From the NCBI GenBank assembly GCA_963506915.1, contig CAUORE010000017.1, forward strand, positions 1-34,997: a DNA stretch of 34,997 nt, given 5' to 3'. The notes beneath the pieces are model-generated. The model made no database searches and had not been told where the DNA came from. It saw only the letters and a program-made list of their open reading frames with translations. Each line of letters opens with the position of its first letter. The first letter of the stretch is position 1. Of this stretch, positions 23,623 to 32,167 are shown piece by piece. The stretch comes from JABCPE02 sp963506915 (GTDB taxonomy: Bacteria > Bacteroidota > Bacteroidia > Flavobacteriales > Weeksellaceae). Made by a program: the position numbers and the translations under genes.

Positions 23623-24177
23623 TTATGGTGCAACTGTACCATCTGCATTATACTTAGCAACAGCTCCACTTTGGAATGTTACTGTATAAACATGAGGAGT
23701 AGCAGCTGATACTTCTATCTTAGCAATAGTAGTAATTGAGTTTGCAGAAGCTCTAATAGCAGCATCAACAGCTGGTGGTAAGTAACTCCAAACTGATGTT
23801 TTCAATAAAACACCCTTTCCGTCTACATATGCCCAATCACCATCTTGTTTGAATCCAAGCTCAATTCCATTTGATAAAACTACACGATAAATAGCTCCAT
23901 TAGCAGGATCTGCTGCATCTAACTTTACTACAGATGAAACAGTCACTCCTGTATAAACTTCTGTCCCAAAAGGATTCGGCGTATTTTTAGTAGTATATCC
24001 AGAACCCGCATCATAAATAGGCTCTCCTAACATTGATGCGATCAAGTGATCTGCTCTATTAGGAAGAATAGATCTAATATTTACTGTTGATTCTGGTAAA
24101 CCATCATCTCTATTACAAGATACTGATGAAAATCCTATTGCTAATAAGCAACCTAAAACTAAAACCGTCTTTTTCAT
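23623..24177 (-). CDS. PepSY-like (beta-lactamase-inhibitor-fold) lipoprotein, 184 aa
   Basis: This is a secreted lipoprotein with lipidation at Cys21 (SSVSCNRDD). Residues about 90-184 resemble the putative beta-lactamase-inhibitor-like PepSY-like family of Bacteroidota: YRVVLSNGIELGFKQDGDWAYVDGKG, then a helix and a second strand set (VYTVTFQSGAVAKYNADG). The sequence just after the cysteine, NRDD, resembles the basic-plus-acidic surface export signal known from Bacteroidota lipoproteins, so it may face outward. It is a single-gene unit with a putative promoter and a strong terminator. The function of this family is unknown; inhibitor activity is not established. Confidence 0.72.
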   Translation of the reverse strand: MKKTVLVLGCLLAIGFSSVSCNRDDGLPESTVNIRSILPNRADHLIASMLGEPIYDAGSGYTTKNTPNPFGTEVYTGVTVSSVVKLDAADPANGAIYRVVLSNGIELGFKQDGDWAYVDGKGVLLKTSVWSYLPPAVDAAIRASANSITTIAKIEVSAATPHVYTVTFQSGAVAKYNADGTVAP

Positions 24178-24211
24178 TGTGTTCTAAATTTTAAATAATT
24201 AATAATATATG

Positions 24212-24219
24212 CAAATATA
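24212..24219 (-). promoter_or_regulatory. putative promoter of the PepSY-like lipoprotein gene
   Basis: On the minus strand this reads TATATTTG, a match to TAnnTTTG, 34 bases before the ATG. A TTG at 24235-24237 is 15 bases further upstream, closer than the usual spacing. Confidence 0.55.
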
Positions 24220-24302
24220 ATATTTTTTTCGTAACAAAAAAGACTTTCATTATTTTTTAATATATTATTAACTCTCTACTCTTTCAAAAATCAAAAAATA
24301 AG

Positions 24303-24310
24303 TATTTTTG
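24303..24310 (+). promoter_or_regulatory. putative promoter of uvrB
   Basis: TATTTTTG matches TAnnTTTG and lies 16 bases before the uvrB ATG. Confidence 0.5.
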
Positions 24311-24326
24311 TAAAAATTAAGTTTTA

Positions 24327-26318
24327 ATGAATTTCAAACTCCAATCAGAATACCAGCCCACAGGCGACCAGCCACAGGCCATCAAAAAACTTGTCCATGG
24401 TCTAGAAAACAGCGAAAAATACCAGACTCTGCTCGGAGTGACAGGCTCTGGAAAGACCTTTACCATCGCTAATGTGGTCAATGAAATCCAAAGACCTACT
24501 CTGGTTTTGGCTCATAATAAAACTCTTGCTGCGCAGCTTTTTATGGAGTTCAAAGAGTTTTTTCCTGAGAACGCTGTGGAGTATTTTGTCAGTTATTATG
24601 ACTACTACCAGCCCGAGGCGTATATTGCCAGCACAGGAACTTACATAGAAAAGGATTTGAGTATCAATGAGGAAGTGGAAAAACTCAGACTTTCTGCTAC
24701 GGCAAGTCTGCTTTCTGGCAGGCGAGATGTGCTGATAGTAGCCTCTGTTTCGTGTATTTATGGGATTGGAAACCCTACGGAATTCAATAAATCTTTGATA
24801 GAACTGGAACTTAATTCCAAAATTTCCCGAACACAGCTACTTCACAAATTAGTAAATGCGCTCTATTCCAGAACGCTGAACGAGTTTTCGCGTGGGACAT
24901 TTCGTGTAAAAGGCGATGTGGTGGATGTTTTCCCTGCCTATGCTGATAGTGCAGTGCGAATACAATTTTTCGGTGATGAAATAGAAAAAATACAAAGTTT
25001 TGACCCTGTTTCAGGGAATATTATTTCTAATTTTGATAAAATCAATATATATCCTGCCAATCTTTTTGCGACTTCCAAAGAAACGCTCAACTCTGCTATT
25101 CGGAATATTCAAGACGATTTGGTAAAGCAGGTTGATTTCTTCAAAGAAATAGACAAACCATTAGAAGCCAAACGATTACAAGAGCGAACCGAACTGGATT
25201 TAGAAATGATAAAAGAACTCGGCTACTGCTCTGGGATTGAAAATTATTCTCGGTATATCGATGGAAGAGCGCCAGGAACACGCCCTTTCTGCCTTTTGGA
25301 CTATTTCCCAAAGGATTTTCTGATGGTCATCGATGAAAGCCATGTTACCATTCCGCAGATTCACGCCATGTATGGCGGAGACCGAAGCAGAAAAGAAGCT
25401 TTGGTGGAATATGGTTTTCGGCTTCCAGCAGCGATGGACAACCGACCATTGAAATTTGAGGAGTTTGAAGAAATGCAAAATCAGGTGATTTATGTTTCTG
25501 CTACACCTGCCGACTATGAGCTGGAAAAAACAGGCGGAGAATACATCGAGCAAATTATCCGTCCGACAGGACTTCTTGACCCAATAATAGAAGTGCGACC
25601 GACTGAAAACCAGATAGATGACCTAATGGAAGAAATCCAAAAAAGAGCCGAAGAAGATGAGCGGGTTTTGGTAACGACTTTAACTAAAAAAATGGCGGAG
25701 GAACTCACCAAATATTTCACAAAATTCGGCGTTAGAACTCGTTATATCCATTCGGATGTGGAGACTTTGGAGCGTATCCAGATTATGCAGGACTTGCGCG
25801 TGGGCTTGTTTGATGTTTTAGTCGGTGTCAATCTCCTCAGGGAAGGGCTTGATTTACCAGAGGTTTCGCTGGTTGCTATTTTGGATGCTGACAAAGAAGG
25901 AATGCTCCGCTCTCGCCGTTCCATGATTCAGACTGTCGGGCGAGCAGCGAGAAATATCAATGGTAAAGCCATAATGTATGCCGACAAAATCACCAAATCC
26001 ATGCAGGCGACCATAGATGAAACCAACTACCGCCGCGAAAAACAAATCCAATACAATGAACAGCACGGAATCGTTCCAAAAGCCCTTAATAAGAAGATTT
26101 CCGAAACATTGGTCGGTAGGAGTAAAGATTTCCCTGATGCCAAATACACTCAAAAAGAAATTTTGAAACAAGCTACCGAACAGAAACAAAAGCACAGCAC
26201 GGAGGAAATAGAAAAAATAATCGCCGAAAAGCAGAAAGAAATGGAAGCCGCGGCGAAAAATCTTGACTTCATCACGGCAGCAAGGCTGAGAGATGAAATC
26301 AAGGCTTTGCAGGAATAA
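24327..26318 (+). CDS. uvrB: excinuclease ABC subunit UvrB, 663 aa
   Basis: UvrB is the damage-verifying helicase-like subunit of nucleotide excision repair, acting with UvrA and UvrC. Walker A GVTGSGKT is at 37-44. The DNA-clamping beta-hairpin begins YYDYYQPEAYI near residue 92. The DEAD-like box is VIDESH, followed by VSATPADYEL. Helicase motifs of the C-lobe include TLTKKMAEELTKYF, HSDVETLERI, GVNLLREGLDLPEV and QTVGRAARN. The C-terminal UVR domain (about 625-663, MEAAAKNLDFITAARLRDEI) binds UvrC. The length is normal. It is convergent with the hemerythrin gene with only 6 bases between stops. Confidence 0.98.
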   Translation: MNFKLQSEYQPTGDQPQAIKKLVHGLENSEKYQTLLGVTGSGKTFTIANVVNEIQRPTLVLAHNKTLAAQLFMEFKEFFPENAVEYFVSYYDYYQPEAYIASTGTYIEKDLSINEEVEKLRLSATASLLSGRRDVLIVASVSCIYGIGNPTEFNKSLIELELNSKISRTQLLHKLVNALYSRTLNEFSRGTFRVKGDVVDVFPAYADSAVRIQFFGDEIEKIQSFDPVSGNIISNFDKINIYPANLFATSKETLNSAIRNIQDDLVKQVDFFKEIDKPLEAKRLQERTELDLEMIKELGYCSGIENYSRYIDGRAPGTRPFCLLDYFPKDFLMVIDESHVTIPQIHAMYGGDRSRKEALVEYGFRLPAAMDNRPLKFEEFEEMQNQVIYVSATPADYELEKTGGEYIEQIIRPTGLLDPIIEVRPTENQIDDLMEEIQKRAEEDERVLVTTLTKKMAEELTKYFTKFGVRTRYIHSDVETLERIQIMQDLRVGLFDVLVGVNLLREGLDLPEVSLVAILDADKEGMLRSRRSMIQTVGRAARNINGKAIMYADKITKSMQATIDETNYRREKQIQYNEQHGIVPKALNKKISETLVGRSKDFPDAKYTQKEILKQATEQKQKHSTEEIEKIIAEKQKEMEAAAKNLDFITAARLRDEIKALQE

Positions 26319-26324
26319 TATTAG

Positions 26325-26777
26325 TTATTTCCAAAATTCATCGTGATATTCATCTTCAGCATGATGATGGATTTCATTTAATTTTTTTCCTACTTCGGCA
26401 AGCTGTTCTTCTGTAAGAATATTTTCCAAATGAGGGAAAAGCACCCGCTCCTCAAAACGAATATGCTCTGTAACTTTGTCTGCATAGAGCGTAAGTAGTT
26501 CAAAATCCTCTACTTCGTTTAGGGTTTTCAGCAGTTCTCTTATTTCTTTATGCTCATCAAGGGCTCTCTGTGTCAGTTCATCATCAGAATAAGGAAACAA
26601 GATTTTCTCCTCTTCATCAAAATGGAAGCTCTGGCTGTTGTCCCAGTGATAGTTTATGTAGTTTTTAATGCGTTCATAGGAAATATTTTTCTTAATTCCC
26701 TGCTTTATTTTCCAGCCACTAAGCAGTCCAAAATGGTGGTCTTGGGAAAGTGGAACTATATTTTTATCTCTTTTCAT
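26325..26777 (-). CDS. hemerythrin-domain protein, 150 aa
   Basis: This is a cytoplasmic four-helix protein with a likely di-iron site. Conserved ligands are seen in order: His14 and His15 region (SQDHHFGLLSG), HFDEEEKILFPY (His53, Glu57), LDEHKEI (His80) and HIRFEERVLFPH (His106, Glu110, His115). The C-terminus has HHHAEDEYHDEFW, an extra His/Asp/Glu-rich tail. Relatives are linked to oxygen, nitric oxide or iron handling, but the role of this one is not known. It has its own promoter in the spacer shared with the M3 peptidase gene. Confidence 0.85.
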   Translation of the reverse strand: MKRDKNIVPLSQDHHFGLLSGWKIKQGIKKNISYERIKNYINYHWDNSQSFHFDEEEKILFPYSDDELTQRALDEHKEIRELLKTLNEVEDFELLTLYADKVTEHIRFEERVLFPHLENILTEEQLAEVGKKLNEIHHHAEDEYHDEFWK

Positions 26778-26808
26778 TTTGTTTTATTTTTAATAATACA
26801 AAATTAGT

Positions 26809-26816
26809 TTTTTAAC
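26809..26816 (-). promoter_or_regulatory. putative promoter of the hemerythrin-domain gene
   Basis: On the minus strand this reads TAATTTTG, a match to TAnnTTTG, 31 bases before the ATG. Confidence 0.45.
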
Positions 26817-26839
26817 GAATACCAAATCACTGAAATCAT

Positions 26840-26847
26840 TAAATTTG
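26840..26847 (+). promoter_or_regulatory. putative promoter of the M3 peptidase gene
   Basis: TAAATTTG matches TAnnTTTG and lies 21 bases before the ATG at 26869. It shares the 91-base spacer with the divergent hemerythrin promoter. Confidence 0.5.
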
Positions 26848-26868
26848 TAAAATTTTAAAATCAAAATA

Positions 26869-28881
26869 ATGAATATCCTTACCCAAAAATTCAATACAAA
26901 ATACGAAACAGCTCCTTTTCAGGAGATTAGAGAAGAAAACTATTTACCTGCTTTTCAGGAACTTATCATTCAATCAGAAAAAGAAATTGATGCAATAACA
27001 AACAACCCTGCCGAAGCCACTTTTGAAAACACCATAGAGGCACTGGCGTATTCTGGTGAACAGCTGGACAGAGTTTCCAGTATTTTTTTCAATCTAAATT
27101 CTGCTGAAACCAATGATGAAATTCAGAAAATCGCTCAGGAAGTTTCGCCTATTTTGACGGAATTTTCATCTAAAATTTCTCAAAACGAAAAACTTTTCCA
27201 AAGAATAAAAAAGGTTTTTGATGAAAAGGAAAATCTTGACCTAAACGAAGAGCAGAAAACCCTGCTGAACGAAACTTACAAAGGATTTGTCCAAAATGGT
27301 GCTCTGCTAAATGAGGAAGACAAAAAGAAATTAGAAAAAATAGATATTGATTTGTCTGTAAAATCGCTGAACTTTGGGCAAAATGTGCTGGCTGCGACTA
27401 ATGCTTATTTCAAACACATTACCAACAAAGAGGATTTGGCTGGAATTCCAGAGCCTATTTTAGCACAATACGCCGAAGAAGCCAAAGAGCGAGGGCTGGA
27501 AGGCTATGCCATTACGCTACAATATCCGAGCTACATCCCAGCGATGACCTACGCAGACAACCGAAATCTGCGACAAGAACTGGCTTTGGCAAATGGCAAA
27601 AAAGCATTTGACGGAGGCGAGTTTGACAACCAGAACCTCATCAAAGAAATCATCAATCTAAGACAGCAAAAAGCGGAACTTCTCGGCTACAAAAACTTTG
27701 CGGAATATGTTTTGGAGGAGAGAATGGCAGAAAGCCCGAAGAAAGTTTTTGATTTTCTAAATCAGCTTCTCACAGCGGCTACGCCTTACGCAGAAAAGGA
27801 AATTGCCCAGCTAAAAGAATTAGCAAAAGCCGATGGAATAGACAAAATGGAGGCTTATGACCATGCCTACTATGCAGAAAAACTGAGAAAACAGAAATTT
27901 GACCTCAATGATGAGGAACTAAAACCATTTTTCCCATTGGAAAAGGTGCAGGATGCTGTTTTTGATTTGGCAGGAAAACTCTTTAACCTTGATTTTAAAG
28001 AAGTTACGGATATTCAGAAATACCACTCGGAAGTGCGTGTTTATGAGGTATTTGAGAACAACGACCTAAAAGCAGTGCTTTATGTAGATTATTTCCCTCG
28101 AAAAGGCAAGAGAGCAGGCGCATGGATGACCAGCTTTAAAAATCAATGGAAAAAAGACAGCGCAGACTCGCGACCGCATATTTCCGTAGTGTGTAATTTC
28201 TCTAAACCGACCGCAGACACGCCAAGTCTGCTGACTTTCCAAGAGGTAGCGACACTATTCCACGAATTTGGGCACGCTCTGCACGGGATTTTGGCTGATA
28301 CCCAGTATCCTAATCTTTCGGGAACTTCGGTGAAATGGGATTTCGTGGAGCTTCCTTCCCAATTCTTGGAAAACTACTGCTACGAGCCAGAATTTCTGAA
28401 AACTTTCGCGAAACATTACCAAACGGGTGAAGTGCTTTCGGATGAAAAAATCAAGAAAATCAACGAGTCTAAAAACTTCATGGAAGGCTATCAAACGCTG
28501 AGACAACTGGGATTTGGTCTTTTGGATATGGCCTACCACACACAGCCCGAAGCCGTTCAGGACATCAAGACCTTCGAAACAAAACAAACCGAAAAATGCA
28601 GTCTCTACCCTGTAAATTCGGAAACTGCGATTTCTCCAAGTTTTTCGCACATTTTCCAAGGAGGATATTCGGCGGGATATTATTCCTATAAATGGGCGGA
28701 AGTCCTAGATGCGGATGCGTTCCAGTATTTCAAGGAAAATGGGATTTTTAATTCTGAAATTGCAAGAAAATACAAAACCCTGCTTTCCCTAGGCGGAACC
28801 CAAGCTCCAATGGAACTCTACAAAGCCTTCCGAGGCAGCGAACCAAAAGTAGAAAGCCTTCTAAAAAGGGCGTTTGGGTAA
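26869..28881 (+). CDS. M3-family oligopeptidase (oligopeptidase A/Dcp-like), 670 aa
   Basis: This is a cytoplasmic zinc metallopeptidase that degrades short peptides. The zinc motif is HEFGH (465-469) in TLFHEFGHALHG, with His465, Glu466 and His469; the third ligand is Glu494 in DFVELPSQFLENY. Other family segments are FYVDYFPRKGKRAGAW-like near residue 410, SPSFSHIFQGGYSAGYYSYKWAEVLDADAF with the Tyr and His residues of substrate binding, and LSLGGTQAPMELYKAFRG at the end. The long helical N-terminal half is typical. There is no signal peptide. It could work with the POT transporter and M42 enzyme on imported peptides, though this is only a general link. Confidence 0.95.
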   Translation: MNILTQKFNTKYETAPFQEIREENYLPAFQELIIQSEKEIDAITNNPAEATFENTIEALAYSGEQLDRVSSIFFNLNSAETNDEIQKIAQEVSPILTEFSSKISQNEKLFQRIKKVFDEKENLDLNEEQKTLLNETYKGFVQNGALLNEEDKKKLEKIDIDLSVKSLNFGQNVLAATNAYFKHITNKEDLAGIPEPILAQYAEEAKERGLEGYAITLQYPSYIPAMTYADNRNLRQELALANGKKAFDGGEFDNQNLIKEIINLRQQKAELLGYKNFAEYVLEERMAESPKKVFDFLNQLLTAATPYAEKEIAQLKELAKADGIDKMEAYDHAYYAEKLRKQKFDLNDEELKPFFPLEKVQDAVFDLAGKLFNLDFKEVTDIQKYHSEVRVYEVFENNDLKAVLYVDYFPRKGKRAGAWMTSFKNQWKKDSADSRPHISVVCNFSKPTADTPSLLTFQEVATLFHEFGHALHGILADTQYPNLSGTSVKWDFVELPSQFLENYCYEPEFLKTFAKHYQTGEVLSDEKIKKINESKNFMEGYQTLRQLGFGLLDMAYHTQPEAVQDIKTFETKQTEKCSLYPVNSETAISPSFSHIFQGGYSAGYYSYKWAEVLDADAFQYFKENGIFNSEIARKYKTLLSLGGTQAPMELYKAFRGSEPKVESLLKRAFG

Positions 28882-28928
28882 GTTTGAAAAATCTTTACAA
28901 GAATAAGGTAAATTGATGAAATTTATCT

Positions 28929-28936
28929 TATTTTTG
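28929..28936 (+). promoter_or_regulatory. putative promoter of the exported protein gene at 28958
   Basis: TATTTTTG matches TAnnTTTG and lies 21 bases before the ATG at 28958. It lies inside the longer frame that begins at 28913, which supports the later start. Confidence 0.5.
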
Positions 28937-28957
28937 TTTAAACTTAATTATAACATT

Positions 28958-29845
28958 ATGAAGAAATTAGCATTATTCGTTTTATTGATGCCTGTTTTCT
29001 GTTTTGGACAGGATAACAATTTATTAGACCGACTTTCTGTATTAGAAAACAATGGGAAATTATGGTATAACATAGATGGCTATAGCATCACAAGTGAAGA
29101 ATTTAGCTATCCTTTTAATGAAGAAGGACTAAAAAAAGTTTTCAGCAAACATAAAATCTCAAACAAAGACATTAAAACCAAAAATAGCAATATCCACACG
29201 GATAATTTTTTCGTGACTAAAAACAGCAAAATCATCGGTGATATTCAGCAAGTTAATAATTACTATTTTGTAAAAAATAAGAATAATAACATTTCTGTTA
29301 TCTGGTTTATAAAGGCTAGAAATACTGATAAAAACATGGAAGAAGAATTGGTAAATATGATTTTGGAAAATAAAATTCCAAAAGAAAACTATTCACTAAT
29401 AACGCCCTATGTTATCAATTTTGCAGGAAGAGAAATTAAATTAGGTGGAAATTGTTATTGGACTGCTCTAAATACAGTTCAATGCCCATATAATGGCGAA
29501 ATGAATTGGTCTATTCACAAAGATATTCAAGGTGCCCAAAACGCCATTGACAATCAGCTAATGATAACCAAACAAAGAAAAGGCAGCGAAGTCGTAGCCG
29601 AAAAAATGGTAGATGTTATTTTTGAGGGAACTCCTACAAAGGCTAAACAAGTAACTTTAAAACTAAAAGGCATCACAGCTGCATTAGCAGGAATGTCTGG
29701 AGGCAAAAGTCTAACCATATATTATGTTGCTGAAAAGGTGCGAGATAGAAATGTAAGCTGTGTAATGAGTTTTTGGAATGATGATAATATCAACCCTAAA
29801 ACCAAACTTCCTCCACTATTAGAAGAAATCATGGAACTAAAATAA
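28958..29845 (+). CDS. exported protein of unknown function, 295 aa
   Basis: I do not recognise this protein. I chose the ATG at 28958, not 28913, because it gives a signal peptide (MKKLALFVLLMPVFCFGQ) and follows a putative promoter. The mature part is Asn- and Lys-rich (KNKNNNISVIWFIKARNTD) in the first half. The second half has GGNCYWTALNTVQCPYNGEMNW with two cysteines 10 residues apart, and a strand-rich VTLKLKGITAALAGMSGGKSLT segment. One more Cys follows in VSCVMSF. It is expected to be periplasmic. It follows the M3 peptidase gene but has its own promoter and a strong terminator. Confidence 0.75.
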   Translation: MKKLALFVLLMPVFCFGQDNNLLDRLSVLENNGKLWYNIDGYSITSEEFSYPFNEEGLKKVFSKHKISNKDIKTKNSNIHTDNFFVTKNSKIIGDIQQVNNYYFVKNKNNNISVIWFIKARNTDKNMEEELVNMILENKIPKENYSLITPYVINFAGREIKLGGNCYWTALNTVQCPYNGEMNWSIHKDIQGAQNAIDNQLMITKQRKGSEVVAEKMVDVIFEGTPTKAKQVTLKLKGITAALAGMSGGKSLTIYYVAEKVRDRNVSCVMSFWNDDNINPKTKLPPLLEEIMELK

Positions 29846-29848
29846 CAA

Positions 29849-29878
29849 AAAAAGCAAAGTCAAAAGACTTTGCTTTTT
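29849..29878. terminator. bidirectional terminator between convergent genes
   Basis: AAAAAGCAAAGTC (29849-29861) pairs perfectly with GACTTTGCTTTTT (29866-29878) around a 4-base loop. It can end both the exported-protein gene (plus) and the MFS gene (minus). Confidence 0.92.
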
Positions 29879-31000
29879 CTATTCCGTTTTATAAATTTTA
29901 TAATAAAAAACAGTCAGCAGGAAGCCTAATCCTGCGAGTAAAACTCCTACAAGCGAAGGGTAATTGTAAGCCAAACCCAAACTAAGAGGAATACCGCCCA
30001 AGAACGCCCCCAGAGAGTTTGCGATGTTAAAAGCTGCCTGCATAAATGCCGCCGCCATCATTTCCGAATTTTTGGCTGCGCGAAGCATCAGGATATTAAG
30101 CGGAGAACCTGCCGCCATAGACAGCGCCCCACAAATGAAAGTCAATACCAATGAAGCTGTTTGGTTTTCCGAAAACATAAACACCAAAAACAACAATACC
30201 ACCATCATAAGCAGTAACAACGCTGTCGCTTTCACAGGAATAATTTTATCCGCGAGTTTCCCGCCGAGATAGTTCCCTACCACCATTCCAGCACCCGCCA
30301 AAACCATCAGATAAGAAATATTTTCTGCAGGAAAACCAGAAACTTTCGTAAGCAAAGGAGCGATATAACTAAACCAAGAAAAAAGCCCTCCGAAACCAAT
30401 CGCTGCAATTCCTATGATATGCCACGCCTTGGGTGTTTTGAAGAATTCTAACTCTTGGCGAAGCCCCACATTACGGAGATTTCCCATTTGAGGAAGCCAT
30501 AATTTTAAAAATAAAACCGTGAGCAGTCCTAAAACCGCCACAATCCCAAAAGCCACTCTCCAACTGACCATTTGTCCGATGTAGTTCACCAGCGGAACCA
30601 TCGCAAGATTTGCCACCGTAAGCCCTGAGAACATTGCGGCTATCGCCTGAGCCTGTTTGCCTTCTTGTGCTAATCTGGTCGCTACCACAGCCCCCACCCC
30701 AAAGAATGCCCCATGAGGCAGTCCAGACAAAAATCTAAAAGCGAGAAGCGTATAATATTCTGGTGCAATGGCAGAAAGTCCATTGAACACAGTGAATAAA
30801 ATCATCAGTGCGATGAGGGTTTTCTTTGGCGGATATTTAGATGAGAACGCCACCAAAATAGGCGCCCCTATCACCACTCCCAGCGCATAGGAAGAGATGA
30901 GATATCCTGCCTGCGGAATGGACACTCCCAGCGAATTTGCGACATCTGGAAGCAGTCCCATAATCACAAATTCCGTAGTACCAATTCCTAAACCTCCCAA
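29879..31000 (-). CDS. DHA1-type MFS transporter (AraJ-like) with disrupted start, about 373 aa as read
   Basis: This is a drug:H+ antiporter-like MFS inner-membrane exporter with about 12 hydrophobic segments. GTTEFVIMGLLPDVA, SYALGVVIGAPILVAF and FRFLSGLPHGAFFGVGAVVA are typical of the AraJ/YdhP-like DHA1 group. The open frame has no ATG near its start: only TTG at 31000. The residues encoded just before it (KKIFPLAL) match the normal N-terminus. They could be reached from the ATG at 31029 if the A7 tract at 31015-31021 had one more A. As read, that ATG gives only 13 codons before TAG. This may be a slipped-strand off phase, an assembly error or a real mutation. Translation from TTG would lose part of the first membrane segment. 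Confidence 0.8.
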   Translation of the reverse strand: MGGLGIGTTEFVIMGLLPDVANSLGVSIPQAGYLISSYALGVVIGAPILVAFSSKYPPKKTLIALMILFTVFNGLSAIAPEYYTLLAFRFLSGLPHGAFFGVGAVVATRLAQEGKQAQAIAAMFSGLTVANLAMVPLVNYIGQMVSWRVAFGIVAVLGLLTVLFLKLWLPQMGNLRNVGLRQELEFFKTPKAWHIIGIAAIGFGGLFSWFSYIAPLLTKVSGFPAENISYLMVLAGAGMVVGNYLGGKLADKIIPVKATALLLLMMVVLLFLVFMFSENQTASLVLTFICGALSMAAGSPLNILMLRAAKNSEMMAAAFMQAAFNIANSLGAFLGGIPLSLGLAYNYPSLVGVLLAGLGFLLTVFYYKIYKTE

Positions 31001-31014
31001 CGCCAGAGGAAATA

Positions 31015-31021
31015 TTTTTTT
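31015..31021 (-). repeat. A7 homopolymer at the start of the MFS gene
   Basis: Seven A on the minus strand lie 9 codon-positions after the ATG at 31027-31029. With eight A, the frame reads MISKKIFPLALGGLGIG and joins the full transporter. With seven, it ends at TAG after 13 codons. Confidence 0.75.
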
Positions 31022-31051
31022 GAAATCATAAATATATTTTTTTGGTTAAAA

Positions 31052-31081
31052 AAAGCTAAAAACACATTGTATTTTAGCTTT
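31052..31081 (-). terminator. terminator of the EamA transporter gene
   Basis: AAAGCTAAAA (31052-31061) pairs with TTTTAGCTTT (31072-31081) around a 10-base loop. On the minus strand it is followed by a T-run. It separates this gene from the MFS gene. Confidence 0.75.
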
Positions 31082-31113
31082 GGTTTGATTATTTATTTTC
31101 TTTAATATAAATT

Positions 31114-32070
31114 TTATTTCTTTTTAAATTGAATATTCATAATAACTATCGCTATCAGAATAAGGGCAATCCCTACCCATTGGCTGAAAATAACCGTCTC
31201 GCCTAAGATGAAAAAAGCCATCATCACCGAAACAGGAAGCTCCACAGAACTGATGATACTCCCCAGCCCCAGCCCTGTATGAGGGAAACCTGCATTCATA
31301 AGCAGCGGCGGAATAATCGTCCCAAAAACAGCAATGACAATTCCCCATTTGGTGAAAATCCCAAAATTAAAATCTTGGATAACATTATTTTCATTTATCC
31401 CAGAAAAAAGCTCTTTTGCCCATTGGAAATTATTTGGCCCAAACTGAGTGATAAAGCCAAAAACAGCCACTATGACAGCCCCGCCAAAAAGCATGTAAAG
31501 ACTTCTTTTGTGCGGTACAATGTGAGGAGCAATACGATTGGCAGTAAACATCGTAGTAGTAAAAGATGAAGCCGCAAGTACCCCCCAAACAATTCCTCGC
31601 CAGTCTATATTCAGGTCTGAGTGAAGCAGGTTGGTCGCCAAGACAGTCCCTGTAAGCACCACTGCCACAGAAATGATTTTCTGCATGGATGGAACTACTT
31701 TATCCAAAAAATACTCCAAAATCACACCCATCCAAACCGTCTGCATCAGCAGAACTATGGCAATGGAAACATTGATATACCGCACCGCGAGATAATAGAA
31801 AACGCTGGTCATCCCCAGAGATGTCCCTGCCATCATAAGTTTGGCAATATCTGATTTAGAAGGGTTTTCGGTGGCTTCTTTGTTTTTAAATTTGTAATAA
31901 AGACCGATGAGAAACATTCCCAAAATCCCAAAAACAAACTGCGAAGCAGTCACCTCCGCTGTGGTATAATTTTCTGAATAAGCGAGTTTCACGAAAGTTG
32001 CCAGCATTCCGTAGCTGGTCGCCCCAAGTCCCACCAAGAGCACTCCCTTTAAAGTATTGTTTTGTGACAT
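31114..32070 (-). CDS. EamA/DMT-family transporter, 318 aa
   Basis: This is an inner-membrane drug/metabolite transporter. I chose the ATG at 32070 (MSQNNTLKGVLLV) because the longer frame begins with TTG at 32088. About ten hydrophobic segments form two EamA repeats: GLGATSYGMLATFVKLAY at about 11-28 with the second-half copy starting WRGIVWGVLAASSFTTTMF. The end of repeat 2 has SSVELPVSVMMAFFILGETVIFSQWVGIALILIAI, the usual family pattern of Glu-containing last segments. The substrate is unknown. It is a single-gene unit with a terminator behind it. Confidence 0.87.
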   Translation of the reverse strand: MSQNNTLKGVLLVGLGATSYGMLATFVKLAYSENYTTAEVTASQFVFGILGMFLIGLYYKFKNKEATENPSKSDIAKLMMAGTSLGMTSVFYYLAVRYINVSIAIVLLMQTVWMGVILEYFLDKVVPSMQKIISVAVVLTGTVLATNLLHSDLNIDWRGIVWGVLAASSFTTTMFTANRIAPHIVPHKRSLYMLFGGAVIVAVFGFITQFGPNNFQWAKELFSGINENNVIQDFNFGIFTKWGIVIAVFGTIIPPLLMNAGFPHTGLGLGSIISSVELPVSVMMAFFILGETVIFSQWVGIALILIAIVIMNIQFKKK

Positions 32071-32167
32071 ATTTTCAGATTTTTTCAAAAAAAGTCCGTA
32101 AAGATAGGCTTTTTATTTTAAACCGAAATAAAAGCAAAAGCCACTCAATAAGAGCGGCAAGGGAAAT

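Noticed and set aside
32071..32088. Start of the EamA transporter at 32088
   Set aside because: That codon is TTG; an ATG six codons later gives a normal N-terminus.
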